Assembly (NCBI GenBank): GCA_012184525.1
Contig: WOFQ01000006.1
Location: 124,001 to 188,000, forward strand
Source: Xenoacremonium recifei
Taxonomy: Eukaryota; Ascomycota; Sordariomycetes; Hypocreales; Nectriaceae
Length of the DNA: 64,000 nt
Direction of reading: 5' to 3'
Shown piece by piece: positions 57,083-64,000 of this stretch. The notes under the pieces are model-generated. The model searched no databases, had not been told where the DNA came from, and worked only from the letters and a program-made list of their open reading frames with translations. Every line of letters begins with the position of its first letter. The first letter of the stretch is position 1. Position numbers and translations under genes: made by a program.

Positions 57083-58281
57083 GGTTAATAAGATACTTTG
57101 CAGCACACAAGTTTACACGTATTGATATGATTCTTAGCAAAGGGACAGAGACCCAACATTTGACTATCGGCACTGAATAAATAGTATCTATTGATTTCTA
57201 TGACTCAAAATATCGATATCGTGACCGGAACATTTCGTGAAGACGAAGTCGCGAGCAAGAAAACTCCTTGCAGCAGCTTGAAATTACGATCCATTCACAG
57301 TCCTACGCATCACATGCAACCGAGCCGCGGATAGACTGCGATACCGCTCTGGTCGGCCTCGCCGACTGATATCCTGAGAGGCTTCACTACTGTAGGCATC
57401 TCGATCAGTGGATTATTGACATGGTTGGCTGTGGAGTTCGCTTATATACGTATGTCAAACAGACTCCCCGTTGAAGGATGAGGTGCTCGGTGTACCCGCC
57501 GACGAAACAGGACTTTGGTCAGCGTTATGTGGGGTGAGTTCAATGCAGAATAGGTAGGTGGTGTTATTCCTTCAGGATGTTTACTGGGCGAACTAGCTTG
57601 CAGGGTTGTGAGGGGTGAAGGATTCTGTCAGAGGCGCACACCTGCCCCGACATCCGCATAGTCCAATGGCAAACCAAGAGAGAGTCACGATGTTAATTGG
57701 GCCGCCGCTGATCCCCTGTCCGGACCAGCATGCATGGTCTGGTGTTGTACCCGGAGCCGCGCGGTGTTGAACGATATGTAAGTGGCGAGCGGTTTCGGAC
57801 CTCCCAGGCACTCGACAGTTACGTACCCGTCAGCGATCATACGAGTCTTGGAAACCAATAGAGGCATTATTTTCTAAGTGTGAAATGCCCAGCTACTGAT
57901 TGGACAGTATTTGCTACACGGTAGTCTAGAAAAAGTTCCGTAAGCTTACTCCTACGGAGCGATCTAGGGCGTAAGCTGCAGCCGAGGCTGTGATGTTTGA
58001 TATCGACACTCAACGACTTGATTGCACCATGACGCGAAATAGATAGTCTGGAGGCAATCGGAGCCAATTACGTGATGAACACTCGGGTTTTCCAGCTAAC
58101 GCACAGAAACGACTGTAGTTTAACCTATCTGTATCCCTGCAAGCAAAGTTGCTCTTCTAAGATAATGCCACATGCATGTAACCCAACCTTCAAGGGCGTC
58201 AGACTTAGAATGCGGGTCCCAGCTTACACACATACAGTTACGAGTCGCCCAGGTGGCAAAGTCCTGCATCTACAGCCCTGT
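57083..58281. other. Intergenic, laccase promoter and 2OG-oxygenase 3' flank
   Basis: 1.2 kb. A TATTTAT-like AT element lies about 100 bp upstream of the laccase ATG on the minus strand (near 57180). Minus-strand ORFs at 57593-58067 have no domain. No gene supported. Confidence 0.45.
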
Positions 58282-59516
58282 CTATGCATCCTGGTCCTTG
58301 CTAGCCGGCTCCTCATCGTAGACTACAGTCGCGGGCCGTCCCTCGTTATCAGGATGCTGCCAGCGGGAGAGCTTGAGGCGCTCTAGGAAGTAAGTACCGG
58401 CATTAACGGGCTCATACTTCTCGCCGCTTTCCCGGCACGTCGGAAGCACGGCAATGGTGGCCTTGCGATCAGCGGAGAAGAAGAACGGGATGGAGTAGCG
58501 CTCCTGGCCGCTGAGATTGATGACCCGATGTACGGTGCTTTTGAACCTCCCGTTGGAGAGGTACTCGAGGTAGTCGCCCACGTTGACCACGTAGGTGCGC
58601 GGCATGGGCGGCGCATTCACCCAGATGCCGTTAGCATTAAGCACCTGTAGGGCCTCGACCTTGTCCTGCTGCACGAGCGTGAAGAAGGTCACGTCCGTAT
58701 GAGCTCCGAGCCCGACGTCTTTGCTGTCGGACTTAGGCTGGGCCGGGTAGTGAAGGCACCGAACACCGGCCATGGGGAACTTGGTGTACTCGTCGAAGAA
58801 GTGCTCGGGCAGATCCAGGGCCAGGGCCACCATCTGGGCCAGCTTCCGGGAGAAGACCTTGAGCGTGTTGTAGTACTTGTGGATCTGGACACGGAACTCA
58901 GGGTAGGCCTTGGGCCAGGAGTTGCGCGGTTCGCCAGGGGGGGCGGCCCAGGGACACTCCTGAATGGGGTCGTAGGGATCCTCCGCCATGAGGAACCCTT
59001 CCTTCATGTCTACCCGCGGTCGATCTCAGCACTTTCCTACACTACGGAGACTTTGTCTGACATACCTCCTTTGCCCCGGCCCTCGAACTTAGTCTCGTAC
59101 ATCGGGTCGAACCCTCGGTACGCGCCGTTCTTATGCAAGTGCACTTCCATCTTGTCCTCGTGGGGGAGCGCGAAGAAGGTCTTGGCGGCGGCAAAGGTCT
59201 CATCGATGAGATCTTGGGGAACCGTGTGGTTCTGAGCATAGAAGAAGCCCACATCGCGACAAGCACGGCCGATCTGCGCCGCCACCAGCTTGCGGTCCGC
59301 GATGTTGTCGGACCACATGCCGGACACGTCGATGACGGGGATGGCCTCAAACGTCTCCTTGGCGGCCGCCCCGCGAAGAACAGGGCGTGAGCCGCGCACC
59401 CCTCCGGCGTGATAGTACACATACTAGATGAGGGAGTGTTATTGATGGCTGACCTCATGTGAGATGAGATTGGAGGCGTCTTCACGTACTTCTTGCTCGT
59501 CTTTGGTGATAGCCAT
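58282..59516 (-). CDS. 2-oxoglutarate/Fe(II)-dependent oxygenase (isopenicillin N synthase-like)
   Basis: Three exons, 59490-59516 (MAITKDEQE), 59066-59423 and 58282-59009, give 370 aa. The N-terminal DIOX_N part reads FEAIPVIDVSGMW ... ACRDVGFFYAQNHTVP ... FFALPHEDKMEV, joined by splicing at GRGKG-D-MKEGF. The Fe(II) triad is H232-x-D234 (LGAHTDVTFFT) and H289 (KSTVHRVIN); R299-Y-S301 (RYSIPFFF) binds the 2OG carboxylate. The 66-nt first intron (GTACGT donor, ATCTAG acceptor) is preferred over a 30-nt alternative that would be too short. No signal peptide, so cytosolic. A TATA box (59665-59671) precedes it. It is head-to-head with the A-T-TE gene and probably hydroxylates, epoxidises or rearranges that enzyme's product. 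It could also be a general ethylene-forming/GA-oxidase-like family member. Confidence 0.9.
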
Positions 59517-59664
59517 GATGAGACGCGTGTGATTGGTAGAGGGACGATATCTCTGAGATATTGTTGTGCTTGGCAGTGTGATAGGGGTTCTTATCAAGGA
59601 GAGTAACTCTACGATACATGTGACATTAACACTCCTTAAGACAGACAAAGACAACCACGTTTAT

Positions 59665-59671
59665 CTTTATA
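59665..59671 (-). promoter_or_regulatory. TATA box, 2OG oxygenase
   Basis: TATAAAG read on the minus strand, about 150 bp upstream of the ATG at 59516. Confidence 0.45.
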
Positions 59672-59744
59672 GATGCAATGCAGTTCAACGGCATTCGCGT
59701 TCGTGTTGGTTGTCGCGACTTCGGCACTGTCTTAAGATCCGACA

Positions 59745-59764
59745 TCGATCATCGAGTTGATCGA
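59745..59764. promoter_or_regulatory. Inverted repeat, possible operator
   Basis: TCGATCA and TGATCGA separated by 6 bp form a perfect 7-bp dyad in the bidirectional promoter. The spacing would suit a dimeric regulator (inferred). Confidence 0.4.
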
Positions 59765-60216
59765 CTTCGAACAGCATGCCTTTCCGAGCGGCGTAATGGA
59801 TGTTACAGTTTCCGTTGGGGTGGAGAAATTGTCTCATACTATTGCTTGCAGTGTATAATCGTGCAGCTTCCTCTTCTAGAATACACTCATACCTCGGCCT
59901 GATAGTGGCTGCTCCCAATCTATGCAGAACACACGTCGTCCGCAGGCTTATCTGCTCCCTGCACGCTTTCGTAACAGTATGTATTGCTGACCCGCTGCTC
60001 GACCCTGTTTATGCATACCCGATGTCGCCATGAGTGTGGCAACTGAGTTTCGAAACTCCCGAACGAGGACAAATCACTCTGGAGTTTGACGTCGAGATGA
60101 AGCCGCTTGCTACGGACATCGGAGGCATCGGGGCTCGCGATTGAGACTGAGACCGAGAAGACAAACATTGCTCCGTCCTCCGAGAGAAGAGAGAGAACTT
60201 CAAAATACAAGATGGA

Positions 60217-60223
60217 TATAAAA
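60217..60223 (+). promoter_or_regulatory. TATA box, A-T-TE gene
   Basis: TATAAAA about 100 bp upstream of the ATG at 60321. Confidence 0.5.
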
Positions 60224-60320
60224 GTGGCTTTTGAGACGTTCTCGTCCAGCAATCCAGAGCAATATCATCCTCAGCGCCATCACAGAAAGTCTCCCTTGAC
60301 TACAAAGCACAAACTTTGTC

Positions 60321-63300
60321 ATGCCTACATCGCTATTCCAGATCCTCGAGAATGCGGCCGCTCGGGCTCCAAGCAACGGCTGCATCTTCTACGATGAAGA
60401 GCATCAAAATGAGCCCTTCAAGATTTCCTACCCAGAGTTACTGCAACTTGCAAAGGTACGTGAAAAGCAACACTAGGGGAAAATGCACTAACCGGGCATC
60501 AGACAAACGCCAAAATTCTCAAGGATGAAGGCATTGCCACCGAGGGCTCAGTCGTCTTACTCCATTTTAATCGTCATGTGGACTATATCGCATGGTTTTG
60601 GTCTGTCATTGCTGCTGGTGCTGTCCCAACCATATCAACCCCCCTCCCCACAGATCCCGCTGCTCGGCTTCGCCATCTGAACCATCTTCAGACCTTATTG
60701 AAGGCTCCCAAGATCCTCACTGCGCAACATCTCTTACAGGACTTTGCTGGCGTGGAGAGCCCTGACTTCTGCGTGGTTGAGACTATCACTGCCAACAGCA
60801 CCCTGAATGGTAGCAACGGCTACACTAACGGTCATAGTAATGGCCTTACCAACGGTCATACAAACGGTCATGCTTCTGAAAAGGCTAGGTCCGACTTAGC
60901 TTTCCTCATGCTTACTTCCGGAAGTACCGGAAATGCCAAAGCTGTTGAAGAACGACATGACAAGGTCATTGCCGCTGTTGAGGGCAAGTCAAATGTCTTC
61001 GGGACCACTGACAAGGATGTCTTCTTCAACTGGATCGGTAAGTACATTAACTCCGAATAGTTTCCAACAGAACTAACGTATTATGTCTAAGGCTTTGACC
61101 ATGTGGCCTGCGTCACTGAGATGCATATCCACGCTCTGCTCGTTGGCGCCATCGACTTGCACCTCTCTCCAGCCATGCTCTTACAAGACCCCATCTTATA
61201 TCTCAAGATCATTGAGAAGCACTCGGTCACCCACTCTTTTGCTCCCAACTTCTTCTTGGGAGCCTTAAACGCCGCGATTGACAAGTTAAAAGAGCCTCCA
61301 ACCTACGATGTCTCGACCTTACGGAACGTCGTGTCCGGTGGTGAGGCCAACGTTGTCACCACTGGTGTCAAGTTCAATGCATATATGCACTCCATGGGCG
61401 CCGCAGCCAGGGTTCTGGTACCCGCATTTGGCATGACTGAGGTATTTCATTTCCACCAATGAAGCGCCGTAGGAACCGATGACTGACTGTGTATGGGTGA
61501 TGTTCTAGACCTGTGGTGGGAGCACCTATCACCAGAAGTTCCCAGCGTTTGAGAAACTGCACAAGATGCAGTTTTGCTCTGTTGGGAAACCGACCAATGC
61601 GCTTCACTTCCGTGTTAGCGATGATGAAGGAAACCCAGTTCCAGTCGGTGTCGAGGGCCACCTTGACCTTTCTGGTGACTGTGTCTTCCCTGCCTACTTC
61701 AACGACACCAAGAACACGATCGACTCCTTCACTAACGATGGCTGGTTCAAGACTGGTGACAAGGCTTACATCGACGCCTCTGGTGCCCTTGTCCTAAGTG
61801 GCCGTATCAAGGACTCCATCATCATCAATGGTGTCAAGTACTTCTCACACGAGCTGGAGTCGGCCTTAGAAGATGCCAAGCTCGATGGCCTCGTCCCCTC
61901 TTACACTGCCGCGTTTGCGACTCAGCCCGTGACAAGCGACAGTGAAGAGCTGGTCATTGTTTTCCAGCCCACTGCGAGCGCTTTAGCCGATGAACGAGTC
62001 TTTGCCAGCACTCTTGACTACATGACCAAGACCGCCGTTCTCTACTGCAACAAGAAGCCCCTGGACATCATTCCCCTTCCCCAGGAGCTCCTCCCCAAGT
62101 CAGCCTTAGGCAAGTTATCACGTCCGAAGTTAAAGAAGGCCTATGAGGAGGGCAAGTTCATCACCTACATGAACGAGACCAAGGAGCGCATGGCTGCGTA
62201 CCGCTTACAGCGACGCCAGCCCCCCAGCACTGAGATGGAGAAAATATTGGTCGACTTATTCGCTGAGGAATTCGAGCTCAACAAAGAAGAGGTCGGTATC
62301 AACGACAGTCTCCTTGATGTTGGCATCGACAGTCTCGCTCTTTTCAGATTCAAGGCCGTTGTCCAGAGAAAGCTTGGCATCCCTGATATCTCGATGACTG
62401 TCTTCCTCATCCACCCCCGAATGGCCGATCTCGCAGCCGCCATCTCCAAAATCAAGGATGCACCTCATGTGTATAACCCTGTTGTCACCATGCAGAACGG
62501 CACTGCGCCAGTCCCTCCCATCTGGTTCTTCCACCCTGGTTTAGGCGAGGTTCTCGTTTTCTTAAACCTCAGCAAGTACTTCTCCGACCGAAAGGTTTAC
62601 GGCTTACGAGCACCGGGCTTCAACCCCACGGAAAAGAGGTTCGAGAAGTTAGAAGACATGGTTGAGTAAGCAAACACCTCCTCCCCAGATAGAACATGAC
62701 TTGTTAACATTACATAGATGCTACGTCAAAGCTATCCGAGAGAAGCAGCCCGAAGGACCATACTGTCTCTTAGGTTACTCGTTCGGCGGGCTTACCACCT
62801 ACAACGTCGCCAAGCGTCTGGAGGCAATGGGTCAAAAGGTCCAGTTCTGCGGTGTCATGAATCTGCCTCCCCACGTCAAGCACCACATGCAGCATATGAA
62901 CTGGTGTGAGCTTTTTCTCACCCTGTTATCCTTCATGGGCTTCATCACCGAGAAGGAGGCATATGAGTGGGACGAGCCTTACCAGAAACTTCCCAAGGAA
63001 GAGGTTGTCAGGCGTGTCATGGCCGTTATTGACCACAAGCGCCTGGAGGAACTCGACCTCGACGCTGACAAGCTCGACTGGTGGGCGGGCGTCGCTGACT
63101 CGGTGCAGAGCCTGGGCCGCGGCTATGATCCCTCGGGCTCGGTTGAGACCTTAGATGTCTTCTATGCCATCCCCATCTACCGAGTGTCGCCGACCAGGGA
63201 CAAGACGGAGTGGTTCAAGAATGAGATCTGCAAGTGGAAGGACTTTGTCCGCACTCCTGTCCGATATCATGACGCTCCCGGTACTCATCATTCCATGATT

Positions 63301-63369
63301 GACCCAGATAACGTCTTTGTGTTCCAGAAGATGCTCAAAGCCGCCATGAAAGAGAGAGGCCTCAACTAG
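60321..63369 (+). CDS. NRPS-like A-T-TE enzyme, aryl-pyruvate dimerising type
   Basis: Five exons, 60321-60455, 60503-61037, 61092-61441, 61509-62665 and 62718-63369, give 942 aa, the usual size of TdiA/AtrA/MelA-type synthetases. The start MPTSLFQILENAARAPSNGC is the family opening. The adenylation domain (about 10-570) has LMLTSGSTGNAK, FGMTETCGG (made across a splice), GWFKTGDKAYID, GRIKDSIIINGVKYFSHELE and the catalytic Lys in LPKSALGKLSR. The thiolation domain carries S615 in DVGIDSLALF for the phosphopantetheine arm. The thioesterase has S747 in GYSFGG and H916/H917 in GTHHSMID. The family activates two aryl-pyruvates (from Tyr, Phe or Trp) and condenses them to a quinone, furanone or butyrolactone; which one cannot be read by eye. 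There is no condensation domain and no linked aminotransferase. Odd: 24 TTA against 4 TTG Leu codons, and an Asn-Gly-His repeat loop near residues 145-175. Confidence 0.92.
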
Positions 63370-63643
63370 ACTATATCATAGAGATAGACTTGAAACAGAA
63401 TGTAAAGAATGATAGAATACGAAATATACAGATTGCAACTCCCCTCAAGTCTTTTTTTTTCTTCGCAAAAAGGGAGGTGATCCCAACAGAGCTACATCAC
63501 ACGGCGCTTACCATCCGCATATATATTTGGTTCATAGCAATTTCTGCGGTCATATTGAAGGAGTTCGTAGTGGGTTAATTCTCTCCCTCAGGAACTTGAG
63601 AACTTTATCCTCGGTATCATTTATCTTCATGCGGGTTTGTATG
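63370..63643. other. 3' flank of the A-T-TE gene
   Basis: AT-rich, with a T-rich tract near 63450-63462. No gene seen. Confidence 0.5.
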
Positions 63644-63806
63644 CTATTTGCGTTCCTTCAAGTTCATCCACGAGACAGCCTTGCGTAAGCTCCGTCCTGC
63701 AACCTTCTAGGTCGAAGTTCGGTGTTTCTTCACCTTCTCAGCCTTTCCATTCTCCTTACCATCATCCTTCTTAGCCTTATCGTCCTCCTTACCAGCTGGT
63801 GTTGCT
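63644..63806. repeat. Direct repeat R2, right copy
   Basis: About 163 bp, same orientation as 53980-54150. It contains the Lys/Asp-rich 3' coding end of a related gene and closes the repeat-bounded 9.5 kb segment. Confidence 0.85.
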
Positions 63807-63880
63807 TGTGACCTTCGCGTAAACGAGATTGCGTATGTTGCCTTATATGAGGCTCGCAATGTCGTGATTCCAGTGCTAAA
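63707..63880 (-). CDS. 3' exon or fragment of a gene related to the 54-kb small gene
   Basis: 57 open codons on the minus strand end at TAG 63707-63709: FSTGITTLRASYKATYAISF, then TRRSQATPAGKEDD and a Lys-rich tail ending KKHRTST. The tail matches the other R2 copy in an intact frame, and ITTLRASYKATYAI resembles FITLRPAREAMHDII of the 54-kb ORF. A TTTAG acceptor-like site lies at its 5' border. Upstream, another frame (about 63884-63998) reads a coding-like FARTHDNIHETWPEAIHCQE, perhaps a preceding exon or a different gene running off the window. Confidence 0.35.
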   Translation of the reverse strand, partial: FSTGITTLRASYKATYAISFTRRSQATPAGKEDDKAKKDDGKENGKAEKVKKHRTST

Positions 63881-64000
63881 CTAAACAGTCCTCCAGAACT
63901 CTAATATATGGTCGCAACATCATTCTCTGGCCACCATACTCTTGACAGTGGATGGCCTCTGGCCAGGTTTCGTGAATATTGTCGTGGGTGCGCGCGAACT

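Larger units (their letters stand above)
59517..60320. promoter_or_regulatory. Bidirectional promoter of the 2OG oxygenase and A-T-TE genes
   Basis: 804 bp between two divergent starts. Minus-strand TATAAAG lies at 59665-59671, about 150 bp before the oxygenase ATG. Plus-strand TATAAAA lies at 60217-60223, about 100 bp before the A-T-TE ATG. A dyad at 59745-59764 lies between them. Co-expression from one control region is likely. Confidence 0.6.

Noticed and set aside
59423..59453. 30-nt intron in the 2OG oxygenase
   Set aside because: Shorter than plausible for this genome; the 66-nt intron with a GTACGT donor gives a consistent frame.

Overview
The window is nuclear DNA of a filamentous ascomycete (Pezizomycotina). 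Genes carry short introns of about 48-180 nt with GTAAGT/GTATGT donors, CTAAC/CTGAC-like branch sites and CAG/TAG acceptors. Intergenic spaces are long, and the protein families are typical of moulds (tricalbin, Mnn10-type GT34, C2H2/Zn2Cys6 regulators, an A-T-TE NRPS-like enzyme). A Sordariomycete, perhaps Hypocreales, seems likely, but the order is a guess.

Layout. 0-6.5 kb: tryptophanyl-tRNA synthetase (5' part only), SDO1, RPS18, an F-box-like protein and a small basic protein. 9-21 kb: a GPH-type sugar/H+ symporter, a tiny secreted Cys protein, a secreted GH16 beta-glucanase, a 5.3 kb gene-poor stretch, and a Golgi alpha-1,6-mannosyltransferase of the Mnn10 type. 25-37.5 kb: a large one-TM protein of unknown function, mitochondrial QRI7, proteasome PRE2 and a tricalbin (SMP plus C2 domains). 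40-47 kb: a FYVE+RING E3-like protein, then a cupin, an SDR and an MFS transporter that may form a small metabolic group. 50-53.3 kb: a C2H2+Zn2Cys6 transcription factor.

The most interesting part is 53.9-63.8 kb. A secreted multicopper oxidase (laccase), a 2-oxoglutarate/Fe(II) oxygenase and a 942-residue A-T-TE NRPS-like enzyme sit together. The last two are transcribed divergently from one 0.8 kb promoter. A-T-TE enzymes of this class join two aryl-pyruvates into quinone, furanone or butyrolactone cores. A laccase beside one suggests a pigment or melanin-like polymer pathway (compare MelA/TyrP Asp-melanin of Aspergillus terreus). The three genes are bracketed by about 165 bp imperfect direct repeats that are the 3' ends of two related, partly broken genes. 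The left repeat adjoins a second direct-repeat pair. The A-T-TE gene uses 24 TTA codons against 4 TTG, unlike its neighbours, which hints at a separate origin.

Exon coordinates were inferred by eye from splice signals, reading frame and family conservation. No transcript or database evidence was available.
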